This document shows positions 37,501 to 45,200 of a stretch of 64,000 nucleotides of DNA, piece by piece. Made by a program: the position numbers and the translations under genes. How positions within the stretch are numbered: the first letter of the stretch is position 1; each line of letters opens with the position of its first letter. The notes under the pieces are model-generated. The model had not been told where the DNA came from and made no database searches. It was given only the letters and a program-made list of their open reading frames with translations. Source of the stretch: Nipponacmea schrenckii (lineage: Eukaryota; Mollusca; Gastropoda; Lottiidae); assembly GCA_030562195.1 (NCBI GenBank), contig JAUJPP010000003.1, positions 33,238,602-33,302,601 on the forward strand, written 5' to 3'.

Positions 37501-39582
37501 AAATCTTGAAAACTCACAAAACTAAGTAATTATTGGAAAGGGGCTTAATTTATTAAGCATTTTTTCACTAGTTAATTGTTATTTCATGGATAATTACTAA
37601 TATTTATAGATTTATCAAATTCTGTTATGTTATTTATGGCACTAGGTATATTTACTGATGAATAGAGCGCTTATTGGCCAAATTTTATGTTCATTCTCAG
37701 ACACGGTATTTCTTTAAGATGTGCATATGTTGAGTTGATGTTTTATTAAGTATAACTGCGAAGACCTTTAACCTCAGACAATAAAAGTCAATACTTAAAC
37801 AATATTAAAAAATTGTTCATGCCTTCAAAAATGAAATTTAAATTGAATGTTTCAATATCTTTGTTTGTATTTTCCTTTATGTGTCAACTATTTGCACCAT
37901 CTTGTTGCATGTTAGTCTATCAAATGTTTTCCTTTCTTTGAATACCTGTCAAAGGTGAATTTTTTGTTGTCTGTGTCTGTTTCAAGGATAAAACAGTAGG
38001 CCTATTTATAATGGCAAATTTGTGACTTCACAAAGCTGCATATTAAAGGTATACTACATCATAGGATGACCAAATTGAGTCTTTGTGTATCATTGAACTA
38101 AGCTAGTGTCAGAACTATACGAGAGAATTCCTCTATAATCTTTTATGATTTTATGATTCTATCTGTAGTATGCCTTAAATATAAATTATACTTTTAAACA
38201 TATGATAACAAATAATCATCTTAAATTAATTAAGGTTCATAATATGTTTCATTGACTGATGTATATTGTAGGCAAGTTATGTAATACAGGGAGCACTAAA
38301 AGGACATCAAGCAAGGAAAAGCAGATTAAATGATTACCAAACAGAAGATTCCACAGAAGATGAGTCATTAGATGATGCAGCTTATATAATTCAATCTAAT
38401 GTAAGAGGTCATATGGGTAGAAAGAAAGTGATGAGAAACTTAAGGTTTGCATTCATAATTTATTTCTTTAGACCTTTAAGTACTGGGTGTAAATAAGAAA
38501 AACTCCCAAGTTTTACAAATGAGAGTATTTGAAGTAAATATTATGCTGCCGTGCGATTGGTGACTTCTGCAAATTCTGGATTAATGTAATCAAAGGACAT
38601 TTTATAAAATTGTATTATGAGCACAAAAAAAGGGGATAATTTGTAAATCAAAGTCATTTATACATTAACTAAGTCAGAAGCTTTTCATAGGTAATAGCTG
38701 AACTCTTGCCATCAAATCATGTTGTGGATTCATAGAACACCTAAGTGACCTAAGGACAGCTTGTTTTGTAAATACAAACTAACTTCCTCATAAAGAACTT
38801 CAACAATAATTTTATGAGCAAATTGTGGTATATTTTGAGACAAAATCAATAGCTTGTTAAAACTGAATCCCATTTGGTTTTGTCCTGTAAATGATTTATC
38901 CAGCAAATAGCCATATAAGATTTCTCATTGGTTTTGTTGTAGATATGACTCTACTGATGATGAAGATTATAGAGCATCAGTAAGAAGACCTGCATCAGGT
39001 AATATTTTCTTTTGCAGTTTTATGTATGTTGATTTAACAGCCATACTTAAATGAAATTCTGTGCATGATGACCAGAAGGCTGTTAATAGTGTGCCAGTCA
39101 TCATTCTGTTAAACACCCACACAATCTATAATAGATTCTCTCTTCCAAACAGTATGACACAGCTTTCAGAAGGTTCATTTGCTTGGTTTTTGTTTGCATT
39201 CAAATTATTCTCAGTCTTGCATATTTTAATGCTGTATTTGTTTTCTTTTTATAAAGAGCTCATTTATAATGTTCCAGCTTAAAACACTATGCATACATGT
39301 ACATTACCAGTATATTGTGCTGTATTGATGGTCATATTCTCCTTATTTTAGGAATGGGAAGTAGAAGTCAGATGGGAAGTAGGGTAAGTTATTAACAGAA
39401 CTAGGAGACAATCAAATGTAAAATTAAATTGAAGCCACTACGAAATTCAGTTTAAGCATTTGACTTGCCAATACGAAATTTGACACATATAATTTTTTTT
39501 TCAGAGAAGTAGTAGATCTCCAAGAACTAATTATTTCTCAGGACAATCCAATAGAAGTTTCCATGACGATGATGATTTTTAG
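10549..39582 (+). CDS. IQCE: IQ domain-containing protein E, 25 coding exons, one apparent frameshift
   Basis: Exons: 10549-10563, 10601-10648, 11903-11945, 12256-12291, 13078-13173, 14385-14477, 14915-15056, 17442-17515, 18082-18159, 18561-18596, 18884-19005, 19907-20029, 20646-20815, 21624-21682, 22200-22281, 24389-24536, 26497-26559, 26874-27039, 27736-27828, 28514-28606, 37079-37180, 38272-38444, 38943-38998, 39352-39383, 39505-39582. About 739 residues (human about 695). The region GTPAYKTPEEYYDEVLELRK, then coiled coil with KAKVRRLEED, is strongly IQCE-like (human GTPVYREKEDMYDEI...). IQ motifs fall in exons 18-22 (for example AARHIQKGWRDY, AAIQIQRGWREF, AARKIQQGW), followed by a Ser/Arg-rich tail ending DDDDF. 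Known role: with EFCAB7 it anchors the EVC-EVC2 complex at the ciliary base for Hedgehog signalling. Exon 7 has an in-frame TGA at 15046-15048 unless one base in the A6G3 run (15034-15042) is extra. The first exon encodes only five residues; a leader exon near 7403 is likely. Confidence 0.92.
11466..11720 (+). repeat. Interspersed repeat with TATCG-palindromic end, copy 1
   Basis: About 250 bp shared with 20056-20350, beginning ACTTCTCTGAAATCC and ending with TATCGCGATACGTATC-like palindromes and CAATACCCAGCACTA. Related TATCGCAATA-rich sequence also lies at 10255-10330 and 11285-11395. No coding capacity. The sharp common right end suggests a transposon terminus; the class is not clear. Confidence 0.65.
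12500..12985. mobile_element. MITE family A copy 2, TTAA-flanked, in IQCE intron 4
   Basis: Body 12504-12981 (478 bp) has the same 20-bp inverted termini as copy 1 at 3463-3872 and TTAA on both sides (12500-12503, 12982-12985). It holds about 64 bases (roughly 12725-12788) that copy 1 lacks, plus a short TATGACACCAGG segment near 12887. Confidence 0.85.
13192..13475. mobile_element. MITE family B copy, TTAA-flanked, in IQCE intron 5
   Basis: TTAA at 13192-13195 and 13472-13475 flank a 276-bp body with imperfect inverted termini (AGGGACAGGCTCACCA left; complement of AGGACAAGTTCACCA right). No coding capacity. Related ends occur at 27387-27682, about 61675-61927 and 63620-63860. Confidence 0.75.
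13640..14065 (+). repeat. Degenerate tandem repeat in IQCE intron 5
   Basis: Repeated phrases GTTCTGTTGTAGCA(C/G), GTCTGTTAGAGCATTGGAAA and AGAGAATTGGAAAATTCTG alternate throughout, with a basic period near 36 bp and longer composite units of about 57 bp at 13830-14035. The open frame through it (13811-14146) merely reflects the repeat. Confidence 0.8.
14157..14290 (+). repeat. Interspersed short repeat (SINE-like) in IQCE intron 5
   Basis: Shares TGTAAATGGGT, GATCAATGCCAAGA, TTTGACCA, GATCCCTGT, GAACCTGAAGTTGT and CCTTGTAAAA in the same order and spacing with 60303-60440 and 60829-60970. Length near 135 bp and dispersed diverged copies suggest a SINE or short MITE; I do not see a clear tRNA-like promoter. 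Confidence 0.6.
15480..17061 (+). repeat. Long non-coding repeat-like block in IQCE intron 7
   Basis: The composition changes from its surroundings. It contains an internal duplication: TAGACAATATATTGAATAT-TTGACCTA-TTTCAA-GTCATA-GTCACACCTTCCGTA occurs at about 16002-16075 and 16180-16255. Phrases such as AAAATGGC(G/C)(G/C)CC and CCGGAAGT recur, and similar phrases occur in LSM11 intron 2 (48000-49420). No coding domain. Probably part of a larger, old, non-autonomous element that ends at the hairpin at 17063-17193. A small 12-bp tandem (GAAATGTTTGAT x3) is at 15594-15625. Confidence 0.45.
17063..17193. repeat. Long near-perfect hairpin in IQCE intron 7
   Basis: Left arm 17063-17113 and right arm 17137-17193 are inverted copies (TTGGTCTCACTAGC and AACGTAGTTGATCA with their complements GCTAGTGAGACCAA and TGATCAACTACGTT), with a loop of about 23 bases. 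It may be a foldback MITE or the terminus of the block to its left. Confidence 0.85.
20056..20350 (+). repeat. Interspersed repeat with TATCG-palindromic end, copy 2
   Basis: Second copy of the repeat at 11466-11720, in the same orientation and about 90 percent alike by eye, with a small insertion near 20218-20244. It lies in IQCE intron 12 and ends at the same CCCAGCACTA boundary. Confidence 0.65.
20872..21155. mobile_element. Foldback MITE family C copy 1, in IQCE intron 13
   Basis: Inverted arms contain TATTCATCAGTGAACTTAC ... GTAACA(G/A)AATCC on the left and the complementary GATTCTGTTATGTTATTTATGGCA on the right. The right end is AGACACAGTATTCC/TTAA (TTAA 21152-21155); the left end is worn. 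Three other copies are at 23232-23593, 37385-37717 and 61924-62254. Confidence 0.75.
22460..22981 (+). repeat. 44-bp satellite, about 12 copies, in IQCE intron 15
   Basis: The unit begins TGACTGAGGAAATTCA, continues TTTAATCCAAGGTCAACA and ends GGATTTATG; starts fall every 44 bases (22460, 22504, 22548 ...). Units differ at few positions (CAATTT versus CATTTT, CAACAGG versus CAAGAGG, one short unit near 22770), so it is a recent array. Confidence 0.97.
23232..23593. mobile_element. Foldback MITE family C copy 2, in IQCE intron 15
   Basis: TTAA at 23232-23235 and 23590-23593 flank long inverted arms (left TTTTAGAATGGCCATG and ATTCATCAGTGAACTTACC; right complementary CTGTTATGTTATTTATAGCA and TTCATTCTAAGACG). 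An unrelated-looking stretch at about 23270-23350 interrupts the left arm. Confidence 0.75.
24569..25945 (+). repeat. 92-bp satellite, about 15 copies with higher-order structure, in IQCE intron 16
   Basis: The unit carries CTGACATCAGTATTGTT, CATCTTACATAAGTA, GTTAATAGACATGGCTCTTG, AATGTGTTGTTAAT and CTGATATCATTATTGTTTTA, with starts every 92 bases. Two main variants alternate (TAAAGTTAATAG ... TTGATAATG versus TATTGTTAATAG ... TTGTTAATG). A block of about three units at 24861-25130 is repeated 368 bases later (4 x 92) with the same private variants, such as ACATTGCTC. Confidence 0.97.
27065..27260 (+). repeat. Short tandem repeat (about 35 bp), in IQCE intron 18
   Basis: Five to six imperfect copies of TTCTTATTAATGTAGACATTTTTCTTATTTC-like sequence directly after exon 18. 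Differences between units are small indels and substitutions. Confidence 0.85.
27387..27682. mobile_element. MITE family B copy in IQCE intron 18
   Basis: Body 27391-27678 with inverted termini AGGGACAGGTTTAC (left) and complement of AGGGACAGGTTACC (right). The left flank is CTAA (one mutation from TTAA), the right flank TTAA 27679-27682. No coding capacity. Confidence 0.75.
27875..28125 (+). repeat. Degenerate tandem repeat TTTGGGTTTGATCAAAACTT in IQCE intron 19
   Basis: About nine imperfect units of GGGTTTGATCAAAACTTCATTG and its variants (GATTAATACTTCATTG and similar), period near 24-28. The open frame 27916-28143 is a by-product of the repeat. Confidence 0.85.
28325..28500 (+). repeat. 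ATTTC-rich simple repeat in IQCE intron 19
   Basis: Runs of TTTCATTTCATT and TTTCAATGTTAA, and a duplicated CACTTTGTACCTTCATATCATTTC, fill the intron just before exon 20. Confidence 0.85.
28664..28668. repeat. Left target-site duplication of the copia element (AGGGC)
   Basis: Identical to 33580-33584 on the other side of the element; five bases is the usual duplication length for copia integrases. Confidence 0.93.
28669..28846 (+). repeat. 5' LTR of the copia element
   Basis: 178 bp, TGTTGAACTATC ... GGCTTTATCA. I found no difference from the 3' LTR when reading both base by base. It should hold the element's promoter, but no clear TATA box stands out. Confidence 0.97.
28849..28864 (+). promoter_or_regulatory. 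Primer-binding site, initiator tRNA-Met type
   Basis: TGGTAGCAGAG begins two bases after the 5' LTR and is complementary to the 3' end of animal initiator tRNA-Met (which ends CTCTGCTACCA); the match resumes with TGG after two differing bases. Placement directly after the LTR fits minus-strand priming. Confidence 0.85.
28955..30583 (+). CDS. Copia gag-protease and N-terminal integrase open frame (542 residues)
   Basis: The first open frame holds a capsid-like gag part (about 1-250), an Arg/Gly-rich stretch, a CCHC zinc knuckle CKSCGSFRHLLPEC (266-279), an aspartic protease core with LDSACSSTVCG (Asp322; DSA in place of the usual DTG/DSG), and the integrase HHCC zinc domain (His471, His476, and CQLC near 513-516). 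It ends at a TGA (30581-30583) shortly after the first integrase aspartate (AMDLKK). The start ATG at 28955 is the first one after the primer site. The next open frame continues the integrase in the +1 frame, right after a run of seven A (30569-30575). Confidence 0.93.
   Translation: MTTKINPPSLKSKQYELYKQELLAWKEVTDLEKKKMGVAIALSLPEDDPHKIREKVFQQINLDDLKKDDGLQTLIDFLDKHLAKDDLTDSLEKFEEFEDYKRQEGQSIIEYVSTFDANYRKIEKKNMTLPSEILAFKLLRKANITKEEKLLVLTGMDYQNKAELYEEAKRSLKKFKGEVIKGESSSGASIKLEPAFLAENEEALLAAGYVKSRKSYPYQNATNRRGRGSYNSNRGGYGRGGGQVEKTYTVTKKMNATGADGRILTCKSCGSFRHLLPECPDSWENMAKVNVTEDENIVLFTGYKKYDIEQLGVDARKCAVLDSACSSTVCGRNWFEGYINSLEEADRQKVELRKGHKVFKFGGGERLKSEGEYHFPAVIAGKDVKIRSDVVSSDIPLLLSRSAMKSTGMKLDLENDTATVFGKEMSLNLTSSGHYCIPIDRHETVTVESVCAVKLDEMSKERLHTTLLKLHRQFAHPPKKRLVSLLEDAGVWNEEYSDTLTNIQDKCQLCKVYSKTPPRPSVAMPMANVFNEKVAMDLKKME
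30609..33254 (+). CDS. Copia integrase core, reverse transcriptase and RNase H open frame (881 residues)
   Basis: Numbered from the first ATG of this frame. Integrase: TDNGGEF (Asp40) and QNGLCERVH (Glu76) complete the DDE triad begun in the upstream frame. An acidic linker follows. Reverse transcriptase: TRWVITRKDDKFKARLVVRG, TDIKSAFLQG, YGLKDGARQFY and catalytic HVDD (565-568). RNase H: FTDASLGN (Asp721), AAEALSLQEGLE and DNKSIVES, ending with the KRLRIDI segment usual in copia. Open to a stop 147 bases before the 3' LTR. Coding downstream of the break is uninterrupted, so the element has decayed little. Confidence 0.94.
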   Translation: MWSRYTISVFIQRKRPSDVINALMTHWIGIYGVMGSIMTDNGGEFNSDEMREITSILNIKVCTTAGQSPFQNGLCERVHAVTDMMLLKLQAEHKNIDSQTLLCWANMARNSLQMYNGYSSHQLVFGQSPNLPNIMKDTPPAMHATTSSEKFANHLNALHATRKSYIELEANERLRRALRTKVRAAEQVFENGELVYYKREGKDRWLGPGRVVFQDGKVIFIRHGGVFVRVSPNRLIKVGETSFEEAANNHDDDNADTANNNVKENQENIQDNVQSTVCTISEKFPKLQTESDLPSDDIPNHLKINDKIKYKVNEQWVSAKILGRAGKSSGKYNNWYNVEDENNESQKSIDLSSTEWKKITVENNIDQQQNNTTEDEEVNLNSMEKLSDEELIQIDEAKQHELEKLCQFNTYQEVQNTGQRTLSTRWVITRKDDKFKARLVVRGFEEKYFLPSDSPTISKGSMRIFLLISSLKNWPVKTTDIKSAFLQGKELERDVYLKPPPEYGMETNHIWKLNHGLYGLKDGARQFYISVKEELLKLGFNQCELDPAMFYVSQNNSLSGIICCHVDDFLHAGNNHFDQLMCQLRKRFSAGKIEEKCFKYIGFWLSQNDSNIIMDHSEYVKNLPVITIDPKRALDKSQTLSCEEQTLFRKLVGKINWAVQGSRPDMAFEMIALSTKLQKGTVGDLVRATKQINRLKDIKSFVKFPSLSKDLNELRLVLFTDASLGNLNDGTGSTGAYILWLVDSSEKCCPIVWHAGKIKRVVRSTIAAEALSLQEGLESSYYHRKILENLMGFPPNSIKITAFVDNKSIVESIFSTKLVDDKRLRIDIAAIRESLEMNEVSDIIWCKGENQLANCMTKQGACGYKLINIIQNGLMTEDLFE
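33376..33401 (+). promoter_or_regulatory. Probable polypurine tract
   Basis: A-rich purine stretch (AAAACAAAAAAAGAAAATA then TAATTAA) immediately before the 3' LTR, in the expected position for plus-strand priming. Less pure than usual because of the TAATTAA at the LTR edge. Confidence 0.5.
33402..33579 (+). repeat. 3' LTR of the copia element
   Basis: 178 bp, apparently identical to the 5' LTR at 28669-28846, followed by the AGGGC target duplication (33580-33584). Confidence 0.97.
34320..34411 (+). repeat. Left 92-bp terminal inverted repeat
   Basis: Matches the reverse complement of 36553-36644 at every position; the identity stops abruptly on both sides. Confidence 0.95.
34500..36420 (+). 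repeat. Tandem core array, about 12 units of 150-163 bp
   Basis: Each unit runs GCTCGTAAACACTCTA, CAATTCTTGATGGATTTTGA, TGAAACTTGG, TATCACCCAAGGATGAACCC, TATTGAAAATCAG, AGTTATTGCCCTTGTTCTTG, AAAACGCGTTCAATTTT. Unit starts are near 34502, 34651, 34812, 34963, 35115, 35273, 35437, 35599, 35753, 35914, 36066 and 36226. Units are clearly diverged, far more than the terminal inverted repeats. Confidence 0.93.
36553..36644 (-). repeat. Right 92-bp terminal inverted repeat
   Basis: Partner of 34320-34411. Bases outside the arms do not match (T on the left, T on the right where A would be needed). Confidence 0.95.
37385..37717. mobile_element. Foldback MITE family C copy 3, in IQCE intron 21
   Basis: Arms share CTTAGAATGGACATGAAATTT, ATTCATCAGTGAACTTACCT and GTAACAGAATC with the complementary right half (GATTTATCAAATTCTGTTA, ATTTACTGATGAATAG, TATGTTCATTCTCAGACACG). 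TTAA at 37714-37717; the left flank is a mutated TTAG at 37385. Confidence 0.75.
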
Positions 39583-41430
39583 ACGGGCATTTTGTATGTA
39601 TGAAAATTAAAGAATATCAAGTAAAAAGGATACAACATAACATTAAAGTAGAAGTTGTAAATTGTGGAATGTGGTATACAAACAATTGAATTTATCCTGT
39701 CACTTGGTTAAGATTTTTATTAAGCTATGAAAATTAATTCCCAAGGATTGTGACCTTGACCTTGAGTTAGTTTCCAAGACCACTCAAATATAGTTCAAAT
39801 GAAACGATTATTCTCTCTTATGACATGCATACAAATAGTTTTGCTCAAAACAAGTTGTAAATATCTCAATTTCAAATTTTATATCATTATTCTATCTTTA
39901 TCACTTATTTATTCTTTTATTATAAACACCATATTTTTAAGGTGCCTTTCCTATTCCAAGAGTTATATTCTTATATCCATTACATTGCTCTTATAATATT
40001 CATTTTCGCTTTTTCGGGAATATTTTTTTTTTGCAATGTTTATTATATGGTCGTTTCAGACAAACTTTTGTAATTTATAATTTGTCATCTACCTTCTAGT
40101 CCTGAGAGAAGGAGTGAAAGTTATAAATTGTAAAATGTTAAATGCTTAAAATCCAACTTGTTCATCAAACTGTTCAACACACCAGAACCACTTGACAGTT
40201 TGAAGTATGATGCTCATACCAAAAAAAGGTATATCGAATCTGTATTCCATTATTACTTTTAAAATTAATCTTTTACAGAGATAGTCAATTTCAGCTATCT
40301 GAAAAAATTGAAAATCTATTACATGTACCATCAGTGATCCAATTAAAAACTTGGATGATTGTCCATATTAACTGTAGAACCTCTGGTGAACATTTAAGAT
40401 TTTTGTCATTATGTATAATGTGAATCCGAGGTTGGTCAAGGCAGCTTTTTACCTTATATTAAGCAATTTTGGCTTTATCCCTTATATTAAACAATTTCTA
40501 TAAGAATTTGACAATACTTGGTTCACAATGTTTATGTTGACATTTGATATTAAAAAGTTGATACAAGACCTCATTTATGATCTCTTATTTTAAGATCTAC
40601 CCATAATATAGTAGATTGAGTATAAACAAGTGCTGTTTTAATATATTTATATAGACTTAATATGTGAAATGACTTGTATATTTGTAGATCCTGTGCCTTT
40701 AATATTTACATAAATAACTATTTTGTATATTTACTTTATAGGTGTATAATACATACATATATATACATTGAATGTATTATAACATTATTTTATGTATATT
40801 TAATTTAATAGATGGTATATTTACTCTATGTATAAGCACATTACATTGTGTATATATACAGGTATATTAATTGAATGTATATGACTTTACTTTGTGTATA
40901 ATAATGTACATTAATTGAATGTATAATATATACATGAATTGAATGAATATGTACTTTACTTGTGTATATGTACATTAATTGAATGTATATGTTCATTGCT
41001 TGGTGTATATTTACATATTTTGAACGTATAATCTAGATGTTTTATTTTTTAGTAGAAATTATACATGTTTAAGTTGTCCGTCCAAATTCATCTTCAATTT
41101 TATTTATTATACATTGTTAAAGTTTGTCTGATTAAAAGTAGGCCTACAATTCTAGTTTGTTTTTATTTGATATACCTAAATAGCTTCTTGGTATGAAGTA
41201 TCTGTCATAAATTCATTGTTTTTATTGTTAATTTCTTATCTAATCCAGTTTGTAATCACCCAAGAATTAACCATACAGAAATTGAAAATTATTTCACTTG
41301 AGTTATTGCCCTTGTTCTTGAAAAAGGTCTGTTTAACTTGTCAACACTTTAGAAGGCACAATTATAAACAGATATCTTAAAATTCTTGTTCTTTGTCTTC
41401 CAAAATGTTCGAGAAGATTTTGCCTATGTA
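39583..41430 (+). other. IQCE 3' flank: probable 3' UTR, then AT-rich repeats
   Basis: No coding exon seen. The first several hundred bases are presumably IQCE 3' UTR, though I cannot fix the polyadenylation site. From about 40735 to 41035 the sequence is a degenerate tandem of GAATGTATATGTACATTAATT-like motifs. At 41255-41370 lies one isolated unit of the 34500-36420 core family (AATCACCCAAGAATTAACC, GAGTTATTGCCCTTGTTCTTG). Confidence 0.6.
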
Positions 41431-41436
41431 CAATTT

Positions 41437-42034
41437 TTATACACCCACATTAAAATGTGGACGTATATTGCCATCACCCCTGTCCGTCCGTCGGTTCGTC
41501 CGTCAACAATTACTTGTGTACACGATACAGGCCAGAATTTTTATCCGATTTGAATAAAACTTGGTATGTGTATTCATCTTGATAATATCAATATCTAGGA
41601 CAAGTTCGAAAATGGCACGATTCCAGATGTCGGTTTATAAGTTATGGCTCTTGATTAAATGAAAAAACGTTAAAATTTACTTGTGTACGCAATAGTAAAT
41701 AGCTGTAGTTTTCATCTGATCCGAATGAAACTTGGTATGTGTATTCATCTTGATAATATCTCGGACAAGTTCGAAAATGGCACGATTCCAGATGTCAGTT
41801 TATGAGTTATGACCCTTGATTAAATGAAAAAAACATTAAAATGTACTTGTGTATGCAATCGGAGCTATAGTTTTCATCTGATTTGAATGAAACTTGGTAT
41901 GTGTATTCATCTTGATAATATCTCGGACAAGTTCAAAAATGGTGCAATTCCAGATGTCGGTTTATGAGTTATTGCCCTTGATTAAATGAAAAAACATGGA
42001 ATATTCTGTTTGCTGAAGTTGCCTGGCAAGCTAT
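41437..42034 (+). mobile_element. Second pearl-like element with three ~163-bp core units
   Basis: Head ACACCCACATTAAAATGTGG (a palindrome) and ACGTATATTGCC, then CGTCCGTC microsatellite (41484-41505), three core units starting with ACTTGTGTAC at about 41511, 41680 and 41843 (phrases GAAACTTGGTATGTGTATTC, TCGGACAAGTTCGAAAATGG, GATTCCAGATGTC), and tail GCCTGGCAAGCTATCTTTC. Head and tail match the element at 34412-36552 but the core units are a different sequence, and there are no 92-bp inverted termini. Confidence 0.8.
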
Positions 42035-42271
42035 CTTTCTTACAGGCAATCGATTTTACTTAATATTTGACAGTCAGTGGACATATATTCTTTGCCTCTA
42101 TCATAATAGATGTCCATGAAGACATCAAAGAATTTTCCTGCCAGTCAATAGAACAATTTAAAAGGTAAATAAATAATTTTTAATCATAAGAAAAATATAT
42201 ATCAATGATACAAATCACAATGATTTTATCACAACTCCTGAACACCATCACAACATATTAAAATACAATTG

Positions 42272-45200
42272 TTAAGAAGCAACTGCTTCTGCCAATTCAC
42301 TATCATCATCAAAAGTTTTAAAAGATTTATGTTGCCTGGCATGTCTAATATACTTTAAATCTTCAGCATATTGTTGTTCACGTAATAATTCTTTCCTTTG
42401 GTTTTCTAATTCTATGTTATGTTCACTCAAGGCTCGTGTTTTTTGGATTAATTTGAGTAATTCTCTTCTCAAACGTCTATTTTCTGATTTGATAGAATCT
42501 GTATGATCTGTTAAACATTGCACTGCTTCCTGTAATACAACCAGACATTATTGTAAATGAAATGAAATGAATGGAGTCTTACTCTTCTGCACCTGCTAAT
42601 GAAGGGAAATTTTGCCAGGACAGCGGCATTAGCACACCCTTTTTGCGATTTCCAACTGTCGAGGGATCTTTAACATGCCTGTAGCACATGGGGCCTTGGT
42701 TTATTGTCCCACCCACCGACTTGATGCTTTTTTCCATGTCAGTCCCTCCTTTACCGAGATTGAACCCTGGACCTCCAACATATTAGAAAAACTTCGGCAG
42801 CTAATAAACTTTTGAAATGACGAAAGCATAACTATCATATCATATTTCAAAAAGAAAAATCAGGCGTTTTGCGACAGAAGCCTCTTGCTGTTTTTCTTTT
42901 CTTTTTTCTTTCAGACTATGATTAGCAAGTAGAACAACTTGAAGAAACATCTAAACTATCTCTATACTTAGATTGTCATTGATTTTTTTTACCAATTCAA
43001 TCAAACCAATAATTTACATAATGGAAATTAAAAGCTATTTCAATCAAAATAGAATACATAATAGCTGCATTGAAACAGTGCATTCACAAAACATATCAAT
43101 TTGGAATACCTTATTAGCCTTTTTCTCTAGAGTTTGAATTCTATTGGTGGAGTCTTCTTCATAATGTCTCTTCTCATCTAAAAATCTGGATTTCAAATCT
43201 TGAATTTTCTCGGAATGTTTCACTCTCATTTGCATAACTTCCCTTTCTAACTCTTTTATTTTATTTAATTGTTCTGTTTGTAGATTCTGAAAGGAAATCA
43301 GAGATGGGATTTAATTCTCACTTTTCTGCTCCTTTTTGTTAAAAAATCTGTCTGCATACACTATGGTTTTTGCAGCACTGCAAGAGAAGTATTGCAAACA
43401 ACAAGATTTGCAGCCTTGCTTAAAACTCCATTTCAATTCAAACTAAAGAGGGATCTGTTCACTATTAACCTTGACAACCTCAGTGACAGTTAGAAAAAAA
43501 CTTCATCTAAAGGGATTGAGTAAAGGCCACAGAATTGTCAATGAGGCTCACAAACAAATGTTTCTCAAAATCGAGCCAACCTTAATTTTTCCTCTAGCAG
43601 AAAAGTCACTAGCTCAATCTGAATGACTGTCATTTAGAAGATAAACACTTTCTGTTTTAGATTTAGAGGGGTTTATTCGATATTTAACCATGCCTGAATC
43701 ATTAGACCCCGAGACCGCTTGCGGTCGAAACCTGTATATTCAAGCATGGTTAAATATTGAATAAACCCCCTCTAAATCTACAACAGAAAGTCGTTTATCG
43801 GAATTGTACCACAAATTGTAATTATTTTGTTCCTGGACTCTTTTTTATGGATAATTTAGACATGGGTTATTCGGTTTTTATGACGTTAGGTGCAGTATGA
43901 CGCACATAAAAACAAACTGCACTTGCGCTATCGAATGAAAAAGAAGACATCCTTTTTATCGTTAACATTAACAAGATTTGTAACTAGTTTGCTGAAATTA
44001 ATACGCGAAATTGCAAAGACATGATGTCAATATGCTATTAAACCCCATCTATTAGACCAATCAGAACTCAGAATTTTTGTTATTTGTGGTACAATCCCCC
44101 TTAAAGTGAAATATTTAGGACTACACTCTTTGATCGTCAAAAATTTAATTTAAAGCACAGACCTTATATTCTTGTAACTCCAATAATTCCTGGTTTGTTT
44201 TCTCTAATAAATGTTGTTTCTCTAATAACATACCTTCCAAAGCTGAAAGAACAACTTAAACTTAACTGAGGCTTACGACGATATAATAACTTGTCAATGG
44301 TAATTTTTTAGAGTAAATGTTTAAAGAGCCATCACAATCACATATAATGTAAATATGATGTAGGTAGAACTAGCAGCTCTTCTACATGGGAGAATTCAGG
44401 CTTGCTCAGCTTTGGCCATTGAAAAGGAGTTAGAAAGTCAAATCAAAAGACCCAACTGTAAGCATCAATTGTGCTATACAGAAGCTTTAGCTCTACTACA
44501 AAAATGAAATGAAATTAATGGAGTTTACGTCCTACTTAGCCCTGCTACAGGGTACAGGTAATAAGACATATCTTGAAGCAAGTCTTGAGCACAAATATAT
44601 ATCATAACATTATAAATTTATTCAAATATCAAGTCAAAACTTTTACTAAAGTACAGTGTCAATGGGATTGTGAAGTGGTTCTATAAAAATTTAGTATCAA
44701 AAGCATGTCATCAATTTACAACAGTCCAATTTTCTGTCAGAGGTCTGTGCTTCCATTAAAAGTAAGTGTTTGGTGTTTGCGAATTGATGCTTTCAGTCTC
44801 CCAATACACTTAATTTTTTTGGAGAAAACATCATTATTTTAAACTCCTACCTTGTTTCTTGTCATCATACTCTTGTTCCATCAACTGTTTTTCTAATTTG
44901 ATGTTCTGTATTTGTTGTTTATTGTGATCACTTAAAGTTATTATTGTTGTTTGACGTTTAGTGGTTTTCTTTTCTATATAACTCATATATTCATGCTAAA
45001 AATTAATAAATAAAACATCTTCTAATTGTAAGAAAAGTGATATTTCATGTTATCAGTTTATCAGTCTAATTAAAATATAGACCTAACTTTCGTTCGTAAT
45101 TTATTAGTTTCGTTTCATATGTCTATTAGCTATTGGCTTTTACGTTACCAATACTGTTAGGTTAACACTGCCCTTCAATACGAACTGTTTGAATGACCTT

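Noticed and set aside
42740..42790. tRNA gene suggested by the GGTTCAATCTC box
   Set aside because: No cloverleaf can be formed; the box belongs to a SINE with an ATTTC tail.
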